64,000 nt of DNA. It comes from Boesenbergia rotunda (Eukaryota; Streptophyta; Magnoliopsida; Zingiberales; Zingiberaceae). Location of the stretch: the NCBI GenBank assembly GCA_024364735.1, contig JAGFNQ010000284.1, positions 1 through 64,000 of the forward strand, written 5' to 3'. This document shows positions 1-11,337 of the stretch, piece by piece. The position numbers were made by a program, and so were the translations under genes. The first letter of the stretch is position 1; the number at the start of each line of letters is the position of its first letter. Under the pieces are notes generated by a model that worked only from the letters and a program-made list of their open reading frames with translations, searched no databases and had not been told where the DNA came from.

Positions 1-39
1 TAAAAACCATGTCTCCCCTTTTATTATGGAATAAAATTT

Positions 40-330
40 ATTATAAATTTTTCTTATCATGGAAAAATCAATTCATAATTGATTTTATAAAATAAAATAA
101 ACCAATCCATGGTTCATTTTAATTTCCATAAAAAGAATAAATTTATTATATAAATTTCTTATCATGGAAAAATCAATTCATAATTGATTTTATAAAATAA
201 AATAAACCAATCCATGGTTCATTTTAATTTCCATAAAAAGAATAAATTTATTATATAAATTTTCTTATCATGGAAAAATCAATTCATAATTGATTTTATA
301 AAATAAACCAATCCAAGGTTTATTTTAATT
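40..330. repeat. AT-rich tandem repeat, about 105 bp x 3
   Basis: The word CTTATCATGG recurs at 53, 158 and 264, each time followed by the same AT-rich run containing CCAATCCATGGTTCATTTT. The matching array in the 5' LTR lies at 7760-8045, so the duplication predates insertion of A. Confidence 0.85.
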
Positions 331-457
331 TCCATGAAAATAAATCTCTTTATATAAATTTCTTTATATAAATTTATTTATCCATAATTTTATAAAACAA
401 ATCGCGCTTGATTTATTTTATAATTTAAACCAAATAAATTGGTTTCCCTCCTTTATT

Positions 458-504
458 GTGGCCGGCCAAACCAAAGAGGGTGGGCACCCTCTTTGGCCGG
501 CCAC
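458..504. repeat. LTR hairpin with GGCCGGCC ends
   Basis: The arms GTGGCCGGCC..AAAGAGGGTG and CACCCTCTTT..GGCCGGCCAC give a 20-bp stem with one 5-nt bulge (AAACC) and a 2-nt loop. The same structure is at 8175-8221 in the other LTR. Element E has a related GGCCGGCC pair at about 40746-40791. Confidence 0.85.
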
Positions 505-1686
505 ACCAAGCCAAACCTTACGAATTAAACTCATTTAATTCGTCCAATAAGCCTTCAAAAGACTTAGCCATTTTAAGCTTCCGATGCGCCTCTGATAAAT
601 TCAGATTCGACTTATTTCTCTTGATTGGAAAATTCAATTTTCAACTCGTTTTAAATCCCTCGGATTACTCGTAGTGCGTGTGACTAAATAGACTTTCGAT
701 TTATGTTGGCCATCTATAATCAACCAATTATAGAACGATCATGAGTGACACCTAGTAGTACATCATGACCCCCAATTAATCGAAAGATCAACGGTTGACC
801 TCAGAAATAATTCTGAAACCCTTCAGCAGCTCTAATGAATCGTGCCTCATTCCCTTCACCATCTTATACCCACTTGGTTCAGGACACGGTCTATGTGTGT
901 CAGTCCCCACTAGGCTGACTACGTCACACCTAGCCCAAGTAATGTCTTTCTCGTCCAACGGATTCTAATTACTCTCATGTTTCCTAGAGATTCATACTCG
1001 GAACATGGTATGCTCTGGCCAGAGGCTTCGAGTAACAATCCGACGATAGGCCTTGGGTATACATCTCCTCGCAAGGAGTGGTGAATCCTTTGTAGGCTGT
1101 TCAAACATCTTCGGGCACTTCGGCTTATACCCAACCATCCTGGGTCCACATCTCCTTGGAGATGTTGCTTAAGATGTCAAAGTATAAGTCTCCATGACCA
1201 AGATGACTTGAACACCGCAAGTCAAAGGAACATCGCACTTAAGCTGCAGTAAGAACTTTCATTGACATATCTATATGTAGATTACCATATGAAGTTTTAC
1301 AGCTAGTCACTCCAATGAACTAGTTCCCTTAACTAGCATTCATGTTTATCTCTGGACATCTCAATGTCACCAGCCAGTGAGAATCAGCTGATTAGAGAAT
1401 AACCCATGCTAGTCTCAACAGAATTGATAGTGTCCGTATTTATCAATTCATCGACTAGGGATATTTCAATACTTCACAATTGCACATGTAGAGATTATCA
1501 CTAGTTGTGATTCCATCACAAATTCTCTCATGCTGTGAATTGTATTGCGGACATTCAGTAAATGAGTTTAAGATCCCAATCAAATACACAAACATGTATA
1601 CTCAAATAGTGAATTTTCATTTATTAAAATAAATGTTTACAATCATAAGGCGATTGCCTTAGGACACTTCTCTCATATTACTAACA

Positions 1687-1701
1687 AACTCCCACTTGGC
1701 C
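1687..1701 (-). other. Polypurine tract of element A
   Basis: On the minus strand this reads GGCCAAGTGGGAGTT and abuts the TGTTAG start of the 3' LTR. The identical tract is at 50922-50936 in element E. It primes plus-strand DNA synthesis. Confidence 0.85.
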
Positions 1702-1706
1702 TAATG

Positions 1707-2156
1707 TCAATCGCTACGGTATCCAATACCACAGGCTCTAACATGACCCTCAAACTTGCTCTGAGGCAAGGCCTTAGTTAAAGGATCCGCTAAATTCCTT
1801 TCAGTGGGAATTTTCTCAATTTGTATATCATTCCTACTTATAATCTCTCTGATCATATGATAGCGGCGAAGCACGTGTTTGGATCGCTGATGAGACCATG
1901 GTTCCTTTGCTTGTGCAATAGCTCCATTGTTGTCGCAGTAAACCGGCACTGCTTCATCAATGGTTGGAACCACACCAAGTTCGGAGACAAACTTCTTGAT
2001 CCAGACTGCTTCCTTTGCTGCTTCCGAAGCTGCGATATATTCCGCTTCCGTGGTAGAATCCGCTACGGTGTCTTGTTTGGAACTCTTCCAACTTATTGCG
2101 CCTCCATTCAAAGTAAATACGTATCCAGACTGAGATTTGGAGTCATCCTTATCTGT
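1707..2156 (-). pseudogene. Element A pol: RNase H domain
   Basis: This is the C-terminal part of the Copia polyprotein. Recognisable are the RNase H block STTEAEYIAASEAAKEA, the VYCDNNGA block, and the tail with KHVLRRYH and NLADPLTKALP, followed by the natural stop at 1707. It is separated from the RT part only by an in-frame TAG (2157-2159). Element E has a TAG at exactly the same codon (50464-50466), whereas B has CAG there. It would degrade the RNA strand during reverse transcription if expressed. Confidence 0.9.
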
Positions 2157-3563
2157 CTAGAAACTGGCATCTGTATACCCACGTATTACCATATCTCCTT
2201 CTCCATATATTAGGAACACATCCTTAGTTCTTCTTAAGTACTTAAGGATTGTCTTGACAGCCGCCCAATGATCCATTCCTGGATCTGACTGGTATCTGCT
2301 TGTGACGCTCAGAGCATACGATACATCGGGCCTTGTACATAACATAGCATACATGATAGATCCTATCGCGGATGCATAAGGAATCTTATTCATGCAAATC
2401 CTCTCGTCTTCTGTGCGCGGACACATAGACTTTGAAAGGTTGATCCCATGCCTGATGGGAAGGTAACCTTTCTTGGATTCCGACATGCTAAACCTTTTTA
2501 GCACTCGGTCTATATATATAGACTGCGAAAGACCAAGCAAACGTTTTGATCTATCTCTATAGATTCTAATCCCAAGGATATAGGTTACTTCTCCCAGGTC
2601 TTTCATGGAGAAAGTTTTGGACAATCAAATTTTAACTGACTGCAAGACTGATATATCGTTTCCTATAAGTAATATGTCATCGACATATAATACTAGGAAT
2701 ACGACTGCACTCCCACTAACCTTCTTGTACACACAAGGTTCGTCTGGATTTTGTGAGAAATCAAACTCTTTGATTGTCTCATCAAAACGGATGTTCCAGC
2801 TCCTGGATGCTTGCTTCAGTCCATATATGGATCGCCGAAGCTTGCATATTTTGGTTTTATCAACCAATGTGAAACCTTCAGGTTGTATCATGTATACATC
2901 CTCAAGCAGGTTTCCATTAAGAAAAGCTGTTTTCACATCCATTTGCCATATCTCATAATCATAATGAGCTGCTATGGCCAGGAGCATCCGAATGGATTTA
3001 AGCATAGCTACTGGCGAATAGGTTTCGTCATAATCAATTCCTTGTTTCTGACGATATCCTTTTGCCACTAATCTAGCCTTAAAGGTAACAACATTACCTT
3101 CCATGTCGGTTTTCTTCTTCAAAACCCACTTGCACCCTATGGGCTTAATCCCTTCAGGTGGGTTAACCAAGTCCCATACTTGATTTTCGTACATGGAATC
3201 CATTTCCGACTTCATGGCTTCAAGCCATTTGTCCCTTTCTGAACTTTTCAGAACATCTTCATAACTGATAGGTTCGTCATCGCTTATGAGTAACACGTCG
3301 TTCGATTCACTTATGAGAAATCCGTATCTCTCTGGAACATTGCGTGTCCTATCAGACCTACGAAGAGGTGGTGTTGTTTTAGGTTCAACTGATAGCTCAT
3401 CATTATGAGTTATTGGTTGTGGGTCTAGACTAGGTGTCTCTGTAATATCTATTGGAGTTTCTTGTACTTCATCAAGTTCAATGCCACTCTCACTGTTTTC
3501 TTGTAAAAGAAATTCTTTTTCCAGAAATACAGCATGCCTTGAAACAAACACCTTTTGTTCCAA
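2157..3563 (-). pseudogene. Element A pol: reverse transcriptase
   Basis: The RT domain is recognised by the entry block (KWLEAMKSEMDSM..VWDLV), GCKWVLKKK, KARLVAKGY, the MDVKTAFLNG catalytic block and YVDDILLIGND. The connector runs through CTRPDVSYALSVTSRYQ. Two in-frame stops cut it: a Trp-to-stop at 2625-2627 and the TAG at 2157-2159 shared with E. Both YVDD aspartates are kept. The 5' part of this stretch (about 3400-3563) is the integrase-RT linker. It is inactive as it stands because of the stops. Confidence 0.92.
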
Positions 3564-4016
3564 GGGATGATAGAATTGGTAACCCTTCGTTTCCTTAGGG
3601 TATCCAATAAATAGACATTTATCAAATTAGCATCCAATTTGTCTGATACAGTCCGCTTCACATAAGCAGGACAACCCCATATCTTAAGGTGAGTTAAGTG
3701 GGGTTTCTTACTATTCCACCTCTCATATGGAGTAGTAGAGACTACCTTGGTCGGGACTCTGTTTAGCAGGTAAACAGCTGTCTTAAGTGCATAGCCCCAA
3801 AAGGATTTTGGAAGAGTTGCATGATTCATCATCGTCCTAACCATGTCCATCAAGGTTCGGTTGCGCCTCTCAGATACACCATTATGCTGTGGTGTATACG
3901 GCGGAGTCCATTGGACAATATCCCATTGTCCCTAAGATAATCTTGAAACTCTTGACTTAAGTATTCACCACCCCGATCGGATCGAAGTATCTTAATACTT
4001 TTGCCAAGCTGTTTCT
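3564..4016 (-). pseudogene. Element A pol: integrase core and C-terminal part (frameshifted)
   Basis: Residue blocks MMNHATLPKSFWGYALKTAVYLLNRVPTK (first 20 or so visible at 3749-3853) and HLKIWGCPAYVKR are standard Copia integrase. At about 4017 the frame is lost: where E reads FKEFRSEVEK, A has lost two bases. A second frameshift near 3625 disrupts the segment that in E reads KSDKCLFIGYP. The middle catalytic Asp region (SDRGGEY) lies near 3975 in a different frame from its neighbours. Confidence 0.88.
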
Positions 4017-5246
4017 CTACTTCATTTCTGAACTTTTGAATTTCTCAAAAGCTTCAGATTTGTGTTTCATCAAGAACACATACCCGAATCGTGAGTGATC
4101 ATCGATAAAGGTGATGAAGTAGCTATAGCCTCCTTGTGCAAGAGTTGACATTGGTCCACATACATCAGTATGTATTAGACCAAGCAATTCTCCCACTGGA
4201 TTACCTTTTCCAGAAAAGGGTAATTTGGCCATCTTGCCTTTTAAGCATGATTCACATGTATCAAATGAACCGGGTTCAAATGATTCTAAAATTCCACATC
4301 GGTGTAATTTGGTCATGCGTTTCTTACTTACATGGCCAAGACGACAATGCCACGTGTAGGAGTCTATTCGATTATCTATTCGAGCACGTTTGTTGCTAAC
4401 TTCGATATTGAAAACGTCACCGGATAAATCTAACGTGTAGATACCATTGCACAAAGTTCCATTCCCATAAAGAACGCCATTTAATGTTATGTAACAACAA
4501 TTGTTACTAAAAGTTAAATGATAACCCTTTTCATTCAAACATGTAATAGATACAATGTTCTTTATTAACGAAGGAACAAAATAACAATTATCCAATTCTA
4601 AGACACGTCCTGTAGGGAGCTTTAGCAAATATGTTCCGATGGCAACAGTAGCAATCTTTGCTCCGTTTCCAACTCGCAAATTCGCTTCTCCCTTGACGAG
4701 TCTTCTTCTATTCCTTAGCCCCTGTATGTCATTACATATATATGAGCTACACCCAGTATCAAGTACCGAGGTGTTTGAGGAAATAGAGTGACATTCAATA
4801 ACGAAGATACTTGAAGAGGATGGGGTATCGGATGCCTTCTTCTTCAAGGACTCAAGATAAACCTTGCAGTTTCTTCGCCAGTGACCCTCCTTGCCACAGT
4901 GATGGCAAGTGCCTTTTAGGGTATTTTCAGTCTTTTTGGCCTTTTTCTTCTTTCCCTTATTCTGTTCTTTGGCCTTCCTCTTAGAACCTTTCTTCGAGGA
5001 ACCAACTAACAGTACCGTCTTTTGATCCTGCTTCACAGAAGGCTCTACAGTCTTCAGCAGGTTGAGCAACTCAGGAAACTGGTCTGGAGTTGCATTTTCA
5101 GGAGGACGGTTGGGAGGTTGATCTTCAAGGACATAAGCAAGCTTCCCTGCCTTGAGGACTATCCTCAGGTTTCGAAGCCAGTCCATGAAGTTTGGCCCAA
5201 TCAGTTTATTGGTGTCCAAAATGGAACGCAAATTCAGAGAAGACAT
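4017..5246 (-). pseudogene. Element A gag, protease and integrase N-terminus
   Basis: One 409-residue frame begins MSSLNLRSILDTNKL at 5246. Features in order: gag head; a Lys-rich stretch; a CX2CX4HX4C zinc knuckle (CHHCGKEGHWRRNC); the protease LDTGCSS motif near residue 164; the integrase zinc finger (HX4H then CX2C as CESC); and the first catalytic Asp (HTDVCGP). Against element E the gag lacks about 125 codons: A joins the sequence equivalent to E 43760 directly to E 44136, in frame, leaving gag without most of its core. The ATG is chosen because E has the same ATG at 43592. Confidence 0.92.
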
Positions 5247-6984
5247 GATCGAGTGATTATCCTAGAAATACAAATTGAGCTTATGTGAGAAGAATGATAA
5301 AGAATGCATCAACATACATTAATTAAATCCTATTTATTTTTCGAATTGAATAACCCTTTTTATCAATTCGGGAGATCGTAGGAACATCTCCAAATAGGTT
5401 GATATCCAACCATAGATAAGAACAACCATGACTGTGGTCATCAAGTTATTCTTAGTTATGAAGGTAGGTAATTATACCGATTACATATCACATATATGTA
5501 ACTATCACTTTATGCTATCAACTAATTGAATGTTTGCATAAATCATTGGGTTGTTAACTCATTAACAAGTATGCATCATTATACATAGCACCCAACTGCA
5601 CCTCTCTTTACATCGACCTTGGCTGTGGCACAACAAATCGATGCTCCAAGTTTAAGGTTGACCCATTAATCAAGAAATAGTTTTAATATGGTTGGAGCTC
5701 ATTCAACCGTTTAGTCAGGCTTGGATGTGTCCAACAACCAAAACTAAGGATTGACCTCTGACTCCAACTATATTATTCATAAACTAATTCCATGGTTTGA
5801 ACATGTTGAGGTTCAAGCCGGGCATGGATGTGTCCATCAACCTAAACGAGAAACAAAACTCCGGTTCTAACCATATTAATGGAAGGTGTTAGCCTTAATA
5901 TTTTGTAAGGGGTTTTGGGTCTCATCCTTTCTTTTCTAAGCACATTCATGACATAAAATTATGTCATGACTAACGATTTCCTTAATAAAGTATGTATGTG
6001 ACTTAATTTATCAAGTCTTATTAATTGAATTAGGAACCGGATTTCCTAATTCTAATTTCATACTTTATTCAAGGAATTGTTTTGGGAAACAATTTCCTAA
6101 ATTGTCATAATCAATTTCGGAAATAATATGTTTAAGACTTTGATTTCTCTAAATCAAATCTTATTAAATTAAGAGACAGATTCCCTTAATTCAACCACAT
6201 ATTATTTTCATGAAAATCTTATTTAAGAAAACTCTATAAGAAACCATTTTCCTAATTAATTTTGGAGACAACAATATGTAAGAGCATCACCTCTTAAATC
6301 AAATAAGGAAATTATCGTAAATTTCCAAGATTTGATCACATATTTTATTTATGGATTAATTAATTACAACAAATTATTTTCTAAGGGTGGCTCCCCGAGG
6401 CTCAGATACCCAAAGAAAAGAAATTTATCGTAAATCTAATTTGGTCCGCTCCCCGAGGCGTAACCAAATTAAACATGACAATTTTATTCAAAATGGGAAA
6501 TTTATTACAACAACTAACTTTAAATTGGACGGCTCCCCGAGGCTCAATCCAAAATAAAGAATTTTGTTAATAATTTAAAACCAATTCGAATTTTAATTGT
6601 CAATTAATGATCCATAAATTTGTCTAGACTTTCTTGAAAGAAAGTACCCAAATTTGCGAGATTTCATAATAGGTTTTCAGAATATTTGTAAGTTTCTGGT
6701 ACAAAGAAAACTTACATATTTTCAAAATTGGAAATTTTCCAAAATAGGAAATTTCTAAAATTGGAAAGTTTCCAAAGATGGGAAGTTTTCACAATTATCA
6801 TAAAATTTCAGAAACTATGATATTTCAAAAGTTTGCGAAATTTCATGAGGATTTCCAAACTTTGAAATTCCTAAATCTAAAATTTATCATAATTGGAAAG
6901 TTTCCATAATTGGAAAATTTTCCAAAATTGAGATCATGACAAAGTTTTTCGCAAAACAATTATATGATTATGTCGAACACTAAC
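5247..6984 (-). other. Element A untranslated leader
   Basis: About 1.7 kb between primer site and gag with no long ORF. It is collinear with E 41744-43591, so its length is conserved in the family. The half next to the primer site is full of TTTCCAA..TTGGAAA-like inverted words (about 6720-6920), followed by the CTCGGGGA stem-loops. The rest is AT-rich and I see no motif I can name. Confidence 0.8.
6385..6552 (-). other. Leader stem-loop array, 3 units, loop CTCGGGGA
   Basis: Three units have their loop at 6392-6399, 6450-6457 and 6534-6541 (plus-strand TCCCCGAG, RNA sense CUCGGGGA). The middle unit has a perfect outer stem of 9 bp (6437-6445 with 6463-6471) and an inner CGC/GCG stem (6447-6449 with 6458-6460). 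The 6534 unit pairs TTGGA (6525-6529) with TCCAA (6548-6552). The 6392 unit pairs GGGT (6385-6388) with ACCC (6408-6411). Element E has four equivalents at 42202-42436. The location suits a packaging or dimerisation signal, which is inference. Confidence 0.7.
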
Positions 6985-6998
6985 TGGCTCTGATACCA
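6985..6998 (-). other. Primer binding site of element A
   Basis: On the minus strand it reads TGGTATCAGAGCCA, complementary to the 3' end of plant initiator methionine tRNA. One base separates it from the 5' LTR end. Confidence 0.92.
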
Positions 6999-7586
6999 CT
7001 GTTGGGACCGGGTGCATGTTGACATGGATACGGGTTCGTAATTTAAAAAAAATAATTACGTGCAGCGGAAGAATTAGCATAAATAATTTCTCAAATTATT
7101 TTAACCACGTATCTTGCATGCAACCTTATGATGTGTGGACATGATCATAAATTAAAATTTTGCAGAAAGTAAACTAATTTACTCAATACCTCGTGTAACT
7201 CGAAGTAAGGGACGAGATCCAACCGTAGCGTCCCTTGGAAGCTTCGCCTCTATTCGCGTCCACGCCGAGTTCTCTTCAGGATGACTTCGCAAAGCCACGA
7301 GTTTCGTGCCGACAAGAACTACTAGATTCTCCAAAGGCACAACTAGAATATCAAGAGAGAGAGATGGAAACTAACCACCAAGTAACGGAATCAAGATTCC
7401 GTGAAGGAAGGAAGGAGTCGCGACCCGCTTCGTCTTGGTGGTGGCTCAAGGCAAGGGAAGGTGGCGCCGGCCCTAGAGGGATGGAGAGGGCACCGGCCCT
7501 AGAGGGAGAGGGAGAGAAGGAGAGGAAGAGAGGCTAGGCAAGAATCCTTGATCACTTGAATTGATTTCCAAGCCTTGCCTATGCAC

Positions 7587-7596
7587 CTTTATATAG
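7587..7596 (-). promoter_or_regulatory. Probable TATA box in element A LTR
   Basis: Minus-strand CTATATAAAG lies in a GC-richer part of the LTR, followed downstream (toward 7000) by the purine/pyrimidine-rich R-U5-like part. The E LTRs have the same word at 41164-41173 and 52542-52551. It would start element transcription. Confidence 0.65.
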
Positions 7597-7759
7597 TAGC
7601 CTCTTTATCGCCAAGTCTCCTCTTAACGGAATTTTTCATAAGAAATTTATCTTTATAAATTTTCTATGAATTATTCCGTTATACCAAGTTTTTATTATAA
7701 CTCTATTTATAATAAAAACAACCATGTCTCCCCTTTTATTATGGAATAAAATTTATTAT

Positions 7760-8045
7760 AAATTTTTCTTATCATGGAAAAATCAATTCATAATTGATTT
7801 TATAAAATAAAATAAACCAATCCATGGTTCATTTTAATTTCCATAAAAAAGAATAAATTTATTATATAAATTTTCTTATCATGGAAAATCAATTCATAAT
7901 TGATTTTATAAAATAAAATAAACCAATCCATGGTTCATTTTAATTTCCATAAAAAGAATAAATTTATTATATAAATTTTTCTTATCATGGAAAAATCAAT
8001 TCATAATTGATTTTATAAAATAAACCAATCCAAGGTTTATTTTAA
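7760..8045. repeat. 105-bp tandem array in 5' LTR of A
   Basis: CTTATCATGG recurs at 7768, 7875 and 7981, matching the array at 40-330. It lies in the U3 part of the LTR upstream of the TATA box. Confidence 0.85.
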
Positions 8046-9406
8046 TTTCCATGAAAAGAAATCTCTTTATATAAATTTCTTTATATAAATTTATTTATCC
8101 ATAATTTTATAAAACAAATCGCGCTTGATTTATTTTATAATTTAAACCAAATAAATTGGTTTCCCTCCTTTATTGTGGCCGGCCAAACCAAAGAGGGTGG
8201 GCACCCTCTTTGGCCGGCCACACCAAGCCAAACCCATTACGAATTTAACTCTTTTAATTCGTCCAATAAGCCTTTAAAAGACTAAGTCATTTTAAGCTTC
8301 CGATGCGCCTCTGATAAATTCAGATTCGACTTATTTCTCTTGATTGGAAAATCCAATTTTCAACTCGTTTTAAATCCCTGGGATTACTCGTAATGCGCGT
8401 GACTAAATAGGCTTTCAATTTATGTTGGCCTTCTATAATCAACCAATTATAGAATGATCATGAGTGGCACCTAGTAGTACATCATGACCCCCAATTAATC
8501 GAAAGATCAACGGTTGACCTCAGAAATAATTCTGAAACCCTTCAGCAGCTCTAATGAATCGTGCCCCATTCCCTTCACCATCTTATACCCACTTGGTTCA
8601 GGACACGGTCTATGTGTGTCAGTCCCCACTAGGCTGACCACGTCACACCTAGCCCAAGTAATGTCTTTCTCGTCCAACGGATTCTAATTACTCTCATGTT
8701 TCCTAGAGATTCAAACTCGGAACATGTGATGCTCTGGCTAGAGGCTTCGAGTAACAATCCGACGATATGCCTTGGGTATACATCTCCTCGCAAGGAGTGG
8801 TGAATCCTTTGTAGGTTGTTCAAACATCTTCGGGCACTTCGGCTTATACCCAACCATCCTGGGTCCACATCTCCTTGGAGATGCTTGCTTAAGATGTCAA
8901 AGTATAAGTCTTCATGACCAAGATGACTTGAACACCGCAAGTCAAAGGAACATCGCACTTAAGCTGCAGTAAGAACTTTCATTGACATATCTATATGTAG
9001 ATTACCATATGAAGTTTTACAGCTAGTCACTCCAATGAACTAGTTCCCTTAACTAGCATTCATGTTTATCTCCGGACATCCAATGTCACCAGCCAGTGAG
9101 AATCATCTGATTAGAGAATAACCCATGCTAGTATCAACATAATTGATAGTGTCCGTATTTATCAATTCATCGACTAGGGATATTTTCAATACTTCACAAT
9201 TGCACATGTAGAGATTATAACTAGTTGTGATTCCATCACAAATTCTCTCATGCTGTGAATTGTATTGCGGACATTCAGTAAATGAGTTTAAGATCCCAAT
9301 CAAATACACAAACATGTATACTCAAATAGTGAATTTTCATTTATTAAAATAAATGTTTACAATCATAAGGCGATTGCCTTAGGACACTTCTCTCATATTA
9401 CTAACA

Positions 9407-10837
9407 GTATATGCACAAAATGTCTCATACTTTGCATTGTAGATAACATGGTGCACGGTGACGCACAAAAGAACATGTTATCAGTTCTTTGCAAAAGTAT
9501 AAGAGGCTCACAACCGAGATAAAATTGGACAAACCATCGGGATGGTTGTAGTGTAATTAGGTGTGGTTTGTCTTAACCATAGAATTATACTAGTGCGCTT
9601 TGTGTGCACTGAGTAGGACCAAAATAAGAGGTCATCCAATTTGTACTGACTTCATAATTGGATTAGACCTTAGCTATATTATGGAGTACAATATCTAAAT
9701 CCCAATATAATAATGGGCACATGTATTTAATTATTATTTCTTTGATTTACCAATGGGCGAGATCTATTCTACTAGATCGATAGGCCCGGTAAGTTGGGAA
9801 ATAAATTATCTACATGGTGTGCCATTGATTATTGAGGAATTCATGTCCTGCTGAGTCAGGATGATGATACCCCCTTGATGAGCTCATAAGGTTCATCATG
9901 TTAAATCTTGCAAGTGGACTATGGTTCAACATGATGAAAAGATTGAGTGGTATTAGTCAAGGATCCAGAGGATGATTAATTAAAATTGTCAATAATTTAA
10001 ATTAATAGTCGGACATTCGATATTTTAAACACGGGGTGATGGATGACTCATAATAGGTAGAGCCCATATGAAAATATGGGGGTTGGTGAGGAAGTTCAAT
10101 GGGGATCCTTTAATGGAATGAATCTCCATTAATGGATCGGATTTGGATCCATTAGCGGGCCAAGACCCAACTCCTCCTCATGGTCCCTACCATAGCCCTA
10201 TATATACCCCATAAGAGTCATGAAACCAAGGCTAATTGATCCATAATTAATCCAACAATTAACCAAATTCCTCTTCCCTAAAACCTCTCTCTCTCCTAGG
10301 GTTCTTGGACCTTGGTGGCACCGACGAGGAGGAAGGAGGAAAGGGAGTTCTCGGTGAAGGTTTAGCCTTCCTCTTCCTTGTTTCCTCTCCCTCTCATCAC
10401 CCTCAAGGGCTCGACATCAAGGAAGCAAGGAGGAGGAGGCGCTACCGGCGGTCCCTGGTATACCTCTCTTTAGCTCCTTCTTTATTCTTGATATTTTATG
10501 TGATAATTGTTATTGCATGTGTGATGTGTATTAATTATCATGGTTTAATTAGTTGCTAATTAATATTGATAATTAATTATGTCATGGGCCCCGATAATAA
10601 AATCAAAAATTGGCGATCCATTTATCGTCTTTTCCGCAGTCACTTGATTTAGAAAGTTACAAGGCCTTACTCTTGAGTTTGGCTAAGTTGTAACTTGAAT
10701 CAATTGATACGACAATGAGACGGTCGTTTGGGAGACGGGTCTCCATTCGGATTAATTTTTTTAATTCGTAGACATGGAGAGGTCTCTCTTGTTCGACCCC
10801 GTATTCGCTTAGGAAACCCGCTGAGCCATACCTTACA
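9407..10837 (+). repeat. LTR remnant related to element B LTR
   Basis: The sequence parallels the B LTR (33294-35119) in order: GTATAC-like start, the 'AGGCTCACAACCGAGAT' segment, GGGCGAGATCTATTCT, ATGGGGGTTGGTGAGGAAG, a TATA box (CTATATATAC, about 10197-10206), and the end GCCATACCTTACA (10837). It is diverged, and element A has inserted into it so its left end is missing. No primer site follows, so it is a solo LTR or a 3' LTR. The ORF at 10305-10559 is LTR sequence and not a gene. Confidence 0.8.
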
Positions 10838-11337
10838 ACCAACAGTGCGGCTAGGGCAAGCAAAGGAGAAGATTTCTTCTTCTCCTTTGGCCTGCGGCAA
10901 CAAGAGGAGGAAACCTTGGTGGCCAGCGCATCTCACATTGGAGCTAGGGCTTTGGTGACTTCATTTCTTGGTAGATCGTCGCCCACACGACGGCAAAGAA
11001 GAGGATAAGATATACAATAGAAGATCGCGAGATAAACAAGAGGTATAATTTTTGTTTCTTGTTCTTGTTTTGTTGTATGCTTATTATATATCATGGACCC
11101 CAAAGATAAACACAAAAACCAGCGATCTAATCATTGTCTATTCCTTGGCTAATCGGTTAGAAGGTTTGAATTGCTTGAACAACAAGTTTGTTCAAGTGAT
11201 CACTCGAATCGATTAGTACGATGATGAAAGGGTTGTTCGGAATGGTTCTCTCCATCCGAGTTGTTTCTAATTAATAGAAAATTTTAATCCGGGGACATGG
11301 AGAGCAATCTAATCGAACGGGAAATCGAAACCCAACA
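10838..11337 (+). repeat. Second, older B-type LTR remnant (3' half)
   Basis: It matches the downstream half of the B LTR in order: GTAGATCGTCGCCCACACGACG, then GGACCCC..ATAAACACAAAA, GATTAGTACGATGATG and a GGGGACATGGAGAG segment, ending CCCAACA at 11337. It abuts the end of the LTR at 9407-10837, which suggests the younger LTR inserted into this one. Two divergent B-type copies therefore lie back to back. Confidence 0.65.

Larger units (their letters stand above)
1..1686 (-). repeat. 3' LTR of element A (partial)
   Basis: It is near-identical to 7718-9406. It ends at 1681-1686 (CTAACA, minus-strand TGTTAG), directly beside the purine tract. About 720 bp of the LTR lie left of the window. 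It holds a 105-bp tandem repeat and a GGCCGGCC hairpin. The small ORFs in it (for example 919-1149) recur in other LTR copies and are not genes. Confidence 0.95.
1..9406 (-). mobile_element. Copia LTR retrotransposon A (3' LTR truncated by window edge)
   Basis: The element reads on the minus strand: 5' LTR 7000-9406, primer site 6985-6998, leader, gag, protease, integrase, RT, RNase H, purine tract 1687-1701, 3' LTR 1-1686. The protease-integrase-RT-RNase H order defines Ty1/Copia. The motif set (CHHC zinc knuckle, LDTGCSS protease, YVDD RT) and the gag start resemble the Tork/Angela side of Copia; the clade is inferred. Visible length is 9.4 kb and the full element would be about 10.1 kb. 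The LTRs (2407 bp) are long for Copia. The candidate target duplication on the right is GTATA (9407-9411); its partner is outside the window. It is a sister of element E (39528-53107). Its pol has several lesions, so it is defective. Confidence 0.95.
7000..9406 (-). repeat. 5' LTR of element A
   Basis: It runs from TGTTGGGACC (7000) to ACTAACA (9406), so the minus-strand LTR is TGTTAG...CCCAACA with TG/CA ends. Its length is 2407 bp. It contains the 105-bp tandem array (7760-8045), the hairpin (8175-8221), a TATA box (7587-7596) and, near the U5 end, GCAGCGGAA (about 7054-7062), a short word also found near the U5 ends of C, H and the solo SIRE LTR. Confidence 0.95.

Noticed and set aside
10305..10559. 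84-codon ORF with a hydrophobic tail
   Set aside because: Lies in a B-type LTR remnant; no homologous frame in the other B LTRs, no domain.
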